This document shows, one piece after another, positions 7,610 through 15,074 of a stretch of 33,831 nt of DNA; within the stretch, counting starts at the first letter, position 1; every line of letters begins with the position of its first letter. Position numbers and translations under genes: made by a program. The stretch is from NCBI RefSeq assembly GCF_001983165.1, contig NZ_MNPU01000060.1:1-33831 (forward strand), written 5' to 3'. The DNA is from Pseudomonas gessardii (GTDB lineage Bacteria; Pseudomonadota; Gammaproteobacteria; Pseudomonadales; Pseudomonadaceae). The notes below the pieces were generated by a model, which saw nothing but the letters and a program-made list of their open reading frames with translations, searched no databases and was not told where the DNA came from.

Positions 7610-8251
7610 ATGTACTTGACGCCTCAGCATATATTGCTTGCCGGAGCCTCGGGCTTGACTGGGGAACATCTGCTGGATCGCCTGCTCAACGAGCCCACCG
7701 TCACTCGCGTGCTGGCACCCAGCCGCCGCCCGCTGGCCGAGCACCCGCACCTGGAAAACCCGGTCGGCGACCCCAGCGTATTGCTGCCACACCTGAGCGG
7801 CCGGGTCGACCTGGCCTTCTGCTGCCTGGGCACCACCCTCAAGCAAGCCGGTTCCGAACAGGCCTTCCGTGCGGTTGACCTGGACCTGGTGGTGGCATTC
7901 GGCAAGCGCGCCCGGGAAATGGGGGCTCGGCACCTGATCGTGATCAGCGCGATCGGCGCCGACCCAAAATCCTCGGTGTTCTATAACCGGGTCAAGGGTG
8001 AGATGGAACAGGCCTTGAAAACCCAGGGCTGGCCGCAACTGACCATCGTGCGGCCCTCGCTGCTGCTGGGTGAACGCCTGGAGACACGCCTGGCGGAGAA
8101 ACTCGTGGGGCCGTTGTCACGGCTGATTCCCGGCAAGTATCGCGGCATCGAAGTGTGTGAACTGGCCCGGGCCATGTGGCGCCTGGCGCTGGAAGAGCAG
8201 GATGGGGTGCGGGTTGTCGAGTCGGATGAGTTGCGTAAACTCGGCAAGTGA
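7610..8251 (+). CDS. NAD(P)-binding oxidoreductase, atypical SDR (TIP30/HTATIP2-like)
   Basis: The 213-residue Rossmann protein has the nucleotide-binding loop GASGLTG at about residues 12-18, LAFCCLGTTLKQAGS, the strand HLIVISAIGAD and the active-site-like YNRVKGEME (Tyr and Lys four apart). This is the arrangement of short atypical SDRs such as HTATIP2/TIP30, which lack a full substrate domain. The substrate is unknown. GGGGGGAAA precedes the ATG. It starts 29 bp after the MORN/C13 gene and may share its transcript. A REP pair and a MITE-like element follow its stop. Confidence 0.85.
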   Translation: MYLTPQHILLAGASGLTGEHLLDRLLNEPTVTRVLAPSRRPLAEHPHLENPVGDPSVLLPHLSGRVDLAFCCLGTTLKQAGSEQAFRAVDLDLVVAFGKRAREMGARHLIVISAIGADPKSSVFYNRVKGEMEQALKTQGWPQLTIVRPSLLLGERLETRLAEKLVGPLSRLIPGKYRGIEVCELARAMWRLALEEQDGVRVVESDELRKLGK

Positions 8252-8275
8252 ATCTGCGGTGACCGGGCGGGCCTC

Positions 8276-8345
8276 ATCGCGGGCAAGCCCGGCTCCCACA
8301 TGAATGCATTCACAGATCAAATGTGGGAGCTGGCTTGCCTGCGAT
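8276..8345. repeat. Outward-facing REP pair
   Basis: A REP unit in reverse orientation (8276-8300, ending GGCTCCCACA) is followed 21 bp later by a forward unit (8322-8345, TGTGGGAGCTGGCTTGCC). The order is the opposite of a standard REPIN. The right-hand unit ends in the bases that form the target duplication of the neighbouring MITE-like element. Confidence 0.8.
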
Positions 8346-8347
8346 GG

Positions 8348-8836
8348 GCATAGGTATCTACACAACTCTCTTTTGGGTATGAGTACATATCCATTGCTGC
8401 GGTAACGGCCACTTAGGGTTCCGCCCTGACGGCGGGTCACTTTGGAAAAGCCCCAAAGTAACCAAAGGGCTCTTGCCCCACCACTCGGCACCTCGCCTAG
8501 GCTCGGTGTGCCCGTCATCCGACATTGATTTGGGGGGCCGCCGCGATGGGCCATCCATGGCCCAGCGCGGCTAAACCGGCGTCCTGCCGGTTTAGCCCCC
8601 AAATCAATATCGGATGACGGCCAGCGTGGTTTAACGGGGCGCCTAAGATCAAAATCACAAGCAAAGCGAGGCGGCCTGACAGCCGACCTGATCCTTGAAG
8701 CGTGCGCGTACCCCTGTGGGAGCGGGCTTGCCCGCGATGGCGGTGTATCAGTCGATAAATACGTTGGCTGACTGGCCGCCATCGCAATAATGGATATGTA
8801 CACAGACCGAGAAGAGAGTTGTGTAGATACCTATGC
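8348..8836. mobile_element. 489-bp MITE-like element with terminal inverted repeats and 8-bp target duplication
   Basis: Positions 8348-8372 and 8812-8836 are perfect 25-bp inverted repeats starting GCATAGGTATCTACAC. With mismatches the similarity extends to about 55 bp on each side. TGCGATGG occurs at 8340-8347 and again at 8837-8844 and looks like a target-site duplication. Inside lies a second inverted repeat (8512-8536 with 8596-8620, one mismatch in 25), enclosing a perfect 11-bp hairpin (8570-8596) and an 8-bp palindrome (8547-8564). There is no credible gene. The minus-strand frame around 8358-8558 (KSPLVTLGLFQSDPP) resembles spurious ORFs often annotated on Pseudomonas repeats. This is most likely a non-autonomous transposed element; its transposase family is not known. 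Confidence 0.8.
8715..8785. repeat. Truncated REPIN inside the MITE-like element
   Basis: A forward REP (8715-8738, TGTGGGAGCGGGCTTGCC) and the usual spacer hairpin arms GCGATGGCGG and CCGCCATCGC (8734-8743, 8776-8785) are present. The second REP arm is absent. The sequence passes instead into the element's right inverted repeat. Confidence 0.7.
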
Positions 8837-8875
8837 TGCGATGGGGCCCACCCAGACAACATCCACCGCTACAGG

Positions 8876-9160
8876 CTACAACCCACCCGTCGCATTAAAC
8901 CCAACCCCCAGCACCGTCAACGCCGACAGCGGCAATAGCAGCGTGTCGAGCAAGGCACTGGCCGGCAGGTCGAGGCCGGGGTAGCTCGGCGCTTCGGCGC
9001 CAAAGCGGTCCATGGCACAGCAGCCACCCTGCATTGCATACAGATCCAGGCGCGTGCCTGCATACACCACTGGCGCGCCGGGTTTCGCCGCATCCAGGGT
9101 GCGTGCGGTGGCGCAGCCCGTCAGCTGCAGTGCCAGCGCGATCAGCAGGGCTTTATTCAT
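8876..9160 (-). CDS. YceK/YidQ-family lipoprotein
   Basis: This 94-residue lipoprotein has a short signal peptide and lipobox LTGC (Cys16). It resembles the small YceK/YidQ (DUF1375) family: a VYAGTRLDLYAM motif, a Pro/Leu-rich middle, and the DLPASALLDTLLLPLSAL segment that in this family ends near a membrane-associated helix. Function is unknown. Its start overlaps the end of ubiX by 8 bp, so it is the third gene of the mpl-ubiX operon and translation is probably coupled. The right end of the MITE-like element lies 39 bp beyond its stop. Confidence 0.85.
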   Translation of the reverse strand: MNKALLIALALQLTGCATARTLDAAKPGAPVVYAGTRLDLYAMQGGCCAMDRFGAEAPSYPGLDLPASALLDTLLLPLSALTVLGVGFNATGGL

Positions 9161-9782
9161 CGCTGCTCAAATGATGCTCACCCCAGCGCGGCAGCATGTC
9201 CTGGGGGATATTCAGCAGGTTGAGAATCCGTGCTACCACGAAATCCACCAGGTCATCGATGGTCTGCGGCTGGTGATAAAAGCCTGGCGACGCCGGCAGA
9301 ATGGTCACGCCCATATTCGACAGCTTGAGCATGTGCTCCAGGTGAATGCTCGAATACGGCGCCTCGCGCGGCACCAGGATCAACTGGCGGCGCTCCTTCA
9401 AGGTCACATCCGCCGCGCGCTCGATCAGGTTGTTGCAGGCGCCGGTGGCAATCGCCGACAAGGTGCCGGTGGAGCACGGCACCACCACCATCGCCGCCGG
9501 CGCACCGGAGCCGGAGGCCACCGGCGCCATCCAGTCTTCCTTGCCGTAAACCTTGATCTGCCCTGCCGCCGCACCGGTGTATTCGGTGAGGAAGGCTTGC
9601 ATCATCTGCACCTTGGGCGGCAGCGAGACATCGGTCTCGGTGGCCATCACCAATTGCGCCGCCTTGGAAATCAGGAAATGCACCTCGCGGTCTTCGCGCA
9701 CCAGGCAATCGAGCAAGCGCAGCCCATAAGGCGCGCCAGACGCACCGGTCATCGCCAGGGTGATGCGTTCCGGCCCGCTCAT
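9153..9782 (-). CDS. ubiX: Flavin prenyltransferase UbiX
   Basis: The 209-residue flavoprotein attaches a dimethylallyl group to FMN, making the prenylated FMN cofactor of UbiD-type decarboxylases in ubiquinone synthesis. Recognisable features are the N-terminal TGASGAPYG flavin loop (about residues 12-20), the PCSTGTLSAIATG strand-loop, and the VPREAPYSSIHLEHM stretch that contacts the prenyl phosphate. Length is typical. The start overlaps the mpl stop by 4 bp (ATGA). The mpl-ubiX pairing is common in Pseudomonas although the two enzymes serve different pathways. Confidence 0.95.
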   Translation of the reverse strand: MSGPERITLAMTGASGAPYGLRLLDCLVREDREVHFLISKAAQLVMATETDVSLPPKVQMMQAFLTEYTGAAAGQIKVYGKEDWMAPVASGSGAPAAMVVVPCSTGTLSAIATGACNNLIERAADVTLKERRQLILVPREAPYSSIHLEHMLKLSNMGVTILPASPGFYHQPQTIDDLVDFVVARILNLLNIPQDMLPRWGEHHLSSDE

Positions 9783-11128
9783 TGCAACGCCTGCGCAAGT
9801 TTGCCGTGCAGGCCGCCAAAGCCGCCGTTACTCATGATCACCACATGCGTGCCTGGCTTGGCCTGGCGTTTGACCTGTTCGATGATGCCTTCCAGGGAGT
9901 CGCTGACAACCGACGGCACCGTGCACAGCCTGGCCACGGCCGCCAGGTCCCAACCCAGATTGGCCGGTGCGTACCACACCACCTGGTCGGCATCGTTGAC
10001 GCTTTCCGGCAGGCCATCGCGGTGTGCGCCCAGCTTCATGGAGTTGGAGCGCGGCTCGATAATCGCGATCACCGGTGCATCGCCGACACGCTTGCGCAGG
10101 CCGTCGAGGGTGGTGGCAATTGCCGTGGGGTGGTGGGCAAAGTCGTCGTAGATGGTAATCCCATTCACTTCAGCGACCTTTTCCATACGCCGCTTGACGC
10201 TCTTGAACGCACTCAGCGCGGCAATGCCCATGGCCGGCACCACGCCGACATGGCGCGCCGCCGCCAGGGTCACCAGGGCGTTGGCGACGTTATGCTGGCC
10301 GGTCATATCCCAATCGACGATGCCTTGGGCCTCGCCCTCAAACAGCACTTCAAACCTGGAACCATCCTCGCTCAACAACTTGACCTGCCACTGCCCGCCC
10401 GCGCCGGTGGTTTGCACCGGGGTCCAGCAGCCCATCTCGATCACGCGCTGCAAGGCCGGCTCGGTGGTGGGATGAATCACCAGACCTTCGCTGGGAATAG
10501 TGCGGACCAGGTGGTGGAATTGCCGCTCGATGGCTGGCAGATCGGGGAAGATGTCCGCATGGTCAAACTCCAGGTTGTTCAGGATCGCCGTGCGCGGGCG
10601 GTAGTGAACGAATTTGGAGCGTTTGTCGAAGAAAGCGCTGTCGTACTCGTCGGCTTCGATGACAAAAAACGGGGTATCGCCCAAACGCGCCGACACCGAG
10701 AAGTTCTGCGGCACACCGCCGATCAGGAAGCCCGGGCTCATGCCCGCGTGCTCCAGCACCCAGGCCAGCATGCTGCTGGTGGTGGTCTTGCCATGGGTAC
10801 CGGCCACCGCCAGCACCCAGCGGCCTTGCAGCACGTGATCAGCCAGCCATTGCGGGCCAGAGACATAAGGCAGGCCTTTGTTCAGCACGTATTCCACAGC
10901 CGGGTTGCCACGGGACATGGCATTGCCAATCACCACCAGGTCCGGCACCGGGTTGAATTGCGCCGGATCGTAACCCTGGGTCAACTCAATGCCCTGGGCC
11001 TGCAATTGCGTGCTCATGGGTGGATAGACGTTGGCATCGGAGCCAGTGACATGATGGCCCAGCTCTTTGGCCAGGACCGCCATCGAACCCATGAAGGTGC
11101 CGCAAATACCGAGAATATGAATGTGCAT
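9779..11128 (-). CDS. mpl: UDP-N-acetylmuramate:L-Ala-gamma-D-Glu-meso-DAP ligase
   Basis: This 449-residue Mur-ligase family enzyme recycles murein by joining the tripeptide L-Ala-D-Glu-mDAP to UDP-MurNAc in the cytoplasm. It begins MHIHILGICGTFMGSMA and has the ATP loop GTHGKTTTSSML, the EADEYDSAFFD metal/ATP segment and the DDFAHHPTAI motif of Mur ligases. The ATG at 11128 gives the standard Mpl length and N-terminus. The frame stays open upstream to 11239, but that extension does not resemble the family. It is the first gene of the mpl-ubiX-lipoprotein unit. Confidence 0.95.
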   Translation of the reverse strand: MHIHILGICGTFMGSMAVLAKELGHHVTGSDANVYPPMSTQLQAQGIELTQGYDPAQFNPVPDLVVIGNAMSRGNPAVEYVLNKGLPYVSGPQWLADHVLQGRWVLAVAGTHGKTTTSSMLAWVLEHAGMSPGFLIGGVPQNFSVSARLGDTPFFVIEADEYDSAFFDKRSKFVHYRPRTAILNNLEFDHADIFPDLPAIERQFHHLVRTIPSEGLVIHPTTEPALQRVIEMGCWTPVQTTGAGGQWQVKLLSEDGSRFEVLFEGEAQGIVDWDMTGQHNVANALVTLAAARHVGVVPAMGIAALSAFKSVKRRMEKVAEVNGITIYDDFAHHPTAIATTLDGLRKRVGDAPVIAIIEPRSNSMKLGAHRDGLPESVNDADQVVWYAPANLGWDLAAVARLCTVPSVVSDSLEGIIEQVKRQAKPGTHVVIMSNGGFGGLHGKLAQALQ

Positions 11129-11396
11129 AGTCGACCTCGTAAAACATCGAGGCAGGTTAGCGTAGGGTGGGAAAATTCGCACTCTTTTAGCGATTAGCGT
11201 GCAATCTTTTCCAGCCATGATCACCGCGTTCTCGGGCAAGCAGTCGCGGGCTTTTTCTACTTTTTTCTACAACTCAATGAACTGAGTCAAGCCCGGTGAT
11301 TGGGAAATCCCCGTACAACACCAGGCCCGACAACTTTCAGTTATTAAAACATACAAACACATTTAAACTACCGAACCAAAAACAGAAAGTTCACTT

Positions 11397-12488
11397 TTAA
11401 ACTATGCTCCCTTTCTCCTTTTCTTCCAACTCACGGACGGCGACCATGCGCCCTATACTTTTACTGATCTGATCGCTTCTTTTATCAAGCACATCCAATT
11501 GATGGGTGACACTACTGGACCCGGTCGCAGATTCATCTTTATAGGGTTTGAAAATAAATTCATTTTCTTCGGCAACTGCCTGCAAAGCCTTTTCTGCCCC
11601 AGAGTAAATCTTATCAAGTTTTTCGAGGCGCTCATTCACCCCGGTTGGCCAGTCCGGACTCTTCCCAAGAGCCTTGCCCTCGCCACCCTCTACAAGAGTT
11701 TGGAGCGTATTGGTCAAAAGCAGCATTTTTAACTCGGCATTATCCAAGCGCAAATTAATCGTTGCGGCATCTTGCTCCCCCGTAGTGCCTGACGCCGCAG
11801 CAACGCCATTGGCCATCTGACTTGGTGCCGGCAGGTGGGCCGGCGGCAACAATGGGGTATTGGCGCTAAAGTTACCTTTGATAGTTTCACCACTCCACAC
11901 TGAACCCGCGTAAGTGCCAATGCTTAACGGTGTGCTGACAAGTCCATTTACAGTCGCATTCACAACCGCATCACGTGTGACAGTCTTCAAGGACGGACCC
12001 GTTTTAAATACACCGGCCTTGACCAGACGATCGGCTGCAATCAGGTTGCCTGCCACATCGCCAAAAGTCGTCGGTTTCGCAACCGCCGGCTTGACCGGAC
12101 CAGAGATTGGCGAGCCAGGGTGCTGCGTTTTGAACGCGAGGTTCCTGAAGTTAGTGATCCCAGGAGTGTTTGGAGGGCCGACGGGCGGGCGCGGAACGCT
12201 ATCTGAAAGGGATTTATAGGTACCTGCAAGCCCAGGCGATTGGGGAATGTTGGGCTTGGGCCTGGAGAAAACCCTGGGAAGGCCTAAAGATTTAAACCCC
12301 CTCTTTGTGCGCACAGAACCTTCACCCGCCGTATTCGCCTCGCCGGGTGCGGGGCCCTCTGGAACGCCCGCTGTTTCATTCAAGCTTGGCGCACTTTTCG
12401 TACCGGTGGCTACTTGTTGATTATCTCCCCAAGCGACCGATTCCATAACTTGCAGAGAACTTTTCGCCGGGAAATTTGTAATATTCAT
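11397..12488 (-). CDS. Orphan low-complexity protein, possible secreted effector
   Basis: This 363-residue protein belongs to no family I recognise. GAGGTGA lies 5 bases before the ATG at 12488. Residues 1-~120 are Ser/Pro/Gly-rich and probably disordered, with no Sec signal. Residues about 150-200 contain alternating small hydrophobic segments (VNATVNGLVSTPLSIGTYAG). The C-terminal ~130 residues are charged, helical and likely coiled coil. A polar disordered N-terminus, isolation between core genes and an AT-rich upstream region resemble type III or other signal-less secreted proteins. No hrp box was found and no chaperone gene is adjacent, so this remains a guess. Confidence 0.65.
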   Translation of the reverse strand: MNITNFPAKSSLQVMESVAWGDNQQVATGTKSAPSLNETAGVPEGPAPGEANTAGEGSVRTKRGFKSLGLPRVFSRPKPNIPQSPGLAGTYKSLSDSVPRPPVGPPNTPGITNFRNLAFKTQHPGSPISGPVKPAVAKPTTFGDVAGNLIAADRLVKAGVFKTGPSLKTVTRDAVVNATVNGLVSTPLSIGTYAGSVWSGETIKGNFSANTPLLPPAHLPAPSQMANGVAAASGTTGEQDAATINLRLDNAELKMLLLTNTLQTLVEGGEGKALGKSPDWPTGVNERLEKLDKIYSGAEKALQAVAEENEFIFKPYKDESATGSSSVTHQLDVLDKRSDQISKSIGRMVAVRELEEKEKGSIV

Positions 12489-12860
12489 ATCTTCACCTCT
12501 ATAGTAAAAATAGCTCATGAAGCGTCACTGCTAAACTCAAGCATCCCTGAAGCCAACGTTTCAATAAACATTGAAGCGCCTGCCCCACTTGAGTATAAAA
12601 AAACAAAAATCAGTTCCACAAAATACACAAACAAAAACAGCTACTACAACTTACAACAACAATCTCTAATCATCAGAAATTTTACCACCTTTTACGCTAT
12701 CACCTGGAAACGCAAAAAATGCTTTAATTAGTTACTACCTGACTTCTCCCACCCGACCATCAGCAAACTTAAAATACAAAAAAACAATTAATCCATCACC
12801 CATTCGCACAACTACAAGACAAGCAAGTCATCCAGGGAGCTTAAGCCCCCTCGACCTCAG
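12489..12860. other. AT-rich gene-free stretch upstream of orphan protein
   Basis: About 370 bp are strikingly AT-rich, with many A-runs on the plus strand (for example 12598-12640), and contain no convincing gene. The stretch probably holds the promoter of the orphan gene at 12488 and is of the kind H-NS-type proteins such as MvaT would bind. No terminator-like hairpin or repeat was recognised. The 105-residue plus-strand frame beginning at 12414 has no coding-like composition. Confidence 0.5.
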
Positions 12861-14783
12861 TCAGCCCGCTGAACGCAAGGCGATGCCATGTTTGCGCAAC
12901 TTGCGGTACAAGGTATTGCGGCTGATGCCCAACTGTTCCGCAACAAGGGTCATATGCCAGCGCTGCTGCTCCAGGGTGGCCAGCAATGCCAGGCGCTCGG
13001 CATCCTCCAATGGCTGCCTGCCTCGCGGTACGGCGATTTGTGCCTGGGAGGAGGCCTGGCCAATCATCGCCGGCAAGTCGCTCAACCCTACCCTCCCCCC
13101 TTCACACAGTGCAGCCAATGTACGCAGCACCGTACGCAGTTGCCGCACGTTACCCGGCCAGGAGAAATCCAGTAGTGCCTGACGCGCCTCGATAGCCAGC
13201 ACTATCGGCTGCCCGTCTGCTTCTTGCGCCAGTAGAAAGTCCAGTAGCTGCGACTTGTCACTACGCTCGCGTAATGGTGGCAATGCCACTTCCAGGCCAT
13301 TGAGGCGATAGTACAAGTCTTCACGGAAAGTGCCGCTGGCTACCCGCGCCAACAAGTCACGGTGGGTTGCGCTGATGATCCGCACATCCACCGCTTGCGG
13401 CTCGCCACCAATGGGCACCACCAACCGATCTTCCAGCACCCTCAATAGCCGGGTCTGCAAGGCCAGGGGCATGTCGCCGATTTCGTCGAGGAACAAAGTG
13501 CCGCCGTCGGCCTGCTGCAGCTTGCCGCGCATGCCTTCCTTACGGGCGCCGGTGAAGCTGCCGCCGCGGTAACCGAACAGCTCGCTCTCGATCAGGCTCT
13601 CGGGGATGGCCGCGCAGTTCAGGGCGACAAAGGCTTTGTCGGCACGCTGGCTGGCGTGGTGCACGGCTTTGGCGAAAGCCTCCTTGCCGGAGCCGGTTTC
13701 GCCATTGATCAGCAGCGGCACATCGCGCTCGAAGACCCGCAAGGCCTTGCGAAAATCGTTTTGCAGCGCCTCATCCCCCAGGCAGATACCCGGCAAGCGT
13801 GGTCGCTCAACCTTTGGTGGCGCTTGCACTACAGGAGTCGGCGCCCGGCGGGCCTCGCCGCGCAGTACCGCAAACAAACTGCGCCCATCCCGGGTGCGCA
13901 GAGGCCAACTGGCGCTGGCATTGGCACTGGCGCGCCCGAGCAACTGGTCCAGGGTGCAATCGAAAAACATCTCCACCGGCAGCCCCAGCAAGCGCCCGCG
14001 CGGCTGGCCCAGCAGGTTCTGTGCGCTTTGGTTGAGCGCACAGATCCGCCCTTCGCCATCAAACGCCAGCAGCCCTTCGCTGAACAGGCCCACGGACTCG
14101 GCCTGCAGGTGGAAACGCAGCAACCAGTGGTTTTCAAAGTGACGCAGGAAATAGCAGCTCTCGATCATCTTCGCCGAGAGATTGACCAGCGCCATGGTGT
14201 GGAACTGGCTCTGGCGCGACACCGCCTCGCGGGCCGAGGACACGTCGAGCACCGCCAGCAGGTCGCCATGGGGGTCGAACACCGGGCTGGCGGAACAGGT
14301 CAGCCCGGTGTGGCGCCCGCGAAAGTGTTCGTCGCGGTGAATGGTCAGGGCCTGGCGCTCCACCAGGCAGGTGCCGATGCCGTTGGTGCCTTCACAGGCC
14401 TCGCTCCAGTCGGCGCCGAGCCACAGGCCGGCCTGCTCGAACACCTTGCGCTCGCTGGGCGCGGTGACGCAATTGAGGATCACCCCGCGCGCGTCGGTCA
14501 GCAGCACCGCGTGCCCCGCGCCGGAAAGTTGTTGATGCAAATGGTTCATTTCGGTGCCGGCAATGTGCAGCACTTGTTGCAGGCGCTCGCGGCTTTCCAG
14601 CAGGCGATCATGCTCCAGCACCGTGGGGGCGATGGTCAGTGCCGGGTCAAGGTGGTAGTCCTCCAGGCAGCGTAGCCAGGAGCGGGCGATCGATGGGTCG
14701 CTGCCGGGGCCGTGCAGCGGGTCTTGCCCGCGGGTGACCGTCAGGACTTGCCGGGCATGGCGGCTGAAATCATCGTTGTGCAT
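12861..14783 (-). CDS. eatR: Sigma-54-dependent activator of ethanolamine genes (EatR/AcoR-like)
   Basis: The 640-residue enhancer-binding protein is divergent from exaC-eat-eutBC. It has an N-terminal GAF-like sensor (about residues 45-200), a PAS-like region (about 220-310) and a AAA+ domain with Walker A GETGSGKE and Walker B GGTLFLDEIGD. The sigma-54 contact loop is GSFTGA rather than the usual GAFTGA. A Fis-type helix-turn-helix near the C-terminus contains EQLGISRNTLYRKL. The ATG at 14783 has AGGAG upstream; the longer frame to 14885 looks non-coding. In P. aeruginosa the regulator in this position activates the operon in response to ethanolamine, and the same role is inferred here. Confidence 0.9.
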   Translation of the reverse strand: MHNDDFSRHARQVLTVTRGQDPLHGPGSDPSIARSWLRCLEDYHLDPALTIAPTVLEHDRLLESRERLQQVLHIAGTEMNHLHQQLSGAGHAVLLTDARGVILNCVTAPSERKVFEQAGLWLGADWSEACEGTNGIGTCLVERQALTIHRDEHFRGRHTGLTCSASPVFDPHGDLLAVLDVSSAREAVSRQSQFHTMALVNLSAKMIESCYFLRHFENHWLLRFHLQAESVGLFSEGLLAFDGEGRICALNQSAQNLLGQPRGRLLGLPVEMFFDCTLDQLLGRASANASASWPLRTRDGRSLFAVLRGEARRAPTPVVQAPPKVERPRLPGICLGDEALQNDFRKALRVFERDVPLLINGETGSGKEAFAKAVHHASQRADKAFVALNCAAIPESLIESELFGYRGGSFTGARKEGMRGKLQQADGGTLFLDEIGDMPLALQTRLLRVLEDRLVVPIGGEPQAVDVRIISATHRDLLARVASGTFREDLYYRLNGLEVALPPLRERSDKSQLLDFLLAQEADGQPIVLAIEARQALLDFSWPGNVRQLRTVLRTLAALCEGGRVGLSDLPAMIGQASSQAQIAVPRGRQPLEDAERLALLATLEQQRWHMTLVAEQLGISRNTLYRKLRKHGIALRSAG

Positions 14784-14880
14784 ATTCTTATTGTTCTCCT
14801 GTTGCGTGGGACACACCGCGGACCGGGGCACCCAGCATCCTCCAGGCCTTGGCGCATTGCAATCCCGGGGCGACCCATGG

Positions 14881-14940
14881 GTCACAGCCTGTACCGTTTA
14901 TGGCACAAAGTGTCACACAGGCTGTACCAGGCCTGTCACA
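14881..14940. promoter_or_regulatory. Candidate upstream activator sites for the EatR-like regulator
   Basis: GTCACA occurs three times (14881, 14912, 14935), and the first two copies are each followed by a GTACC (14891, 14924). They lie about 55-115 bp before the -24/-12 promoter of exaC, the distance expected for enhancer sites of a sigma-54 activator. Binding is inferred from position and repetition. Confidence 0.5.
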
Positions 14941-14992
14941 GCAACGCCCTGCAACAAACCCACAACCCTTGATTTACCTGACCTGCAAGGCA

Positions 14993-15009
14993 CTGGCCCG
15001 ACCTTTGCT
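14993..15009 (+). promoter_or_regulatory. Sigma-54 (-24/-12) promoter of exaC-eat-eutBC
   Basis: CTGGCCCGACCTTTGCT matches the RpoN consensus (TGGC-N-TTTGC), with GG and GC exactly 10 bases apart. Transcription would begin near 15020, giving a leader of about 55 bases before exaC. A nearby sigma-54 activator gene and repeated upstream sites support it. Confidence 0.75.
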
Positions 15010-15074
15010 CTACGCTTTATCAAGCGCAGCCACGCTGCACTCCAATAAACATAAGAAGTCAGGAGATACCCCCC

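Noticed and set aside
8358..8558. 66-codon minus-strand frame inside the MITE-like element
   Set aside because: It lies across nested inverted repeats, and its peptide resembles spurious proteins predicted on repeated DNA in this genus.
9782..11197. 471-codon plus-strand frame opposite mpl
   Set aside because: It is a shadow of the Mpl gene with His/Arg/Gln-rich composition and no credible motifs.
12489..12860. Possible hrp box (GGAACC-N15/16-CCAC) upstream of the orphan protein
   Set aside because: Neither half-site was found at suitable spacing on the minus strand.
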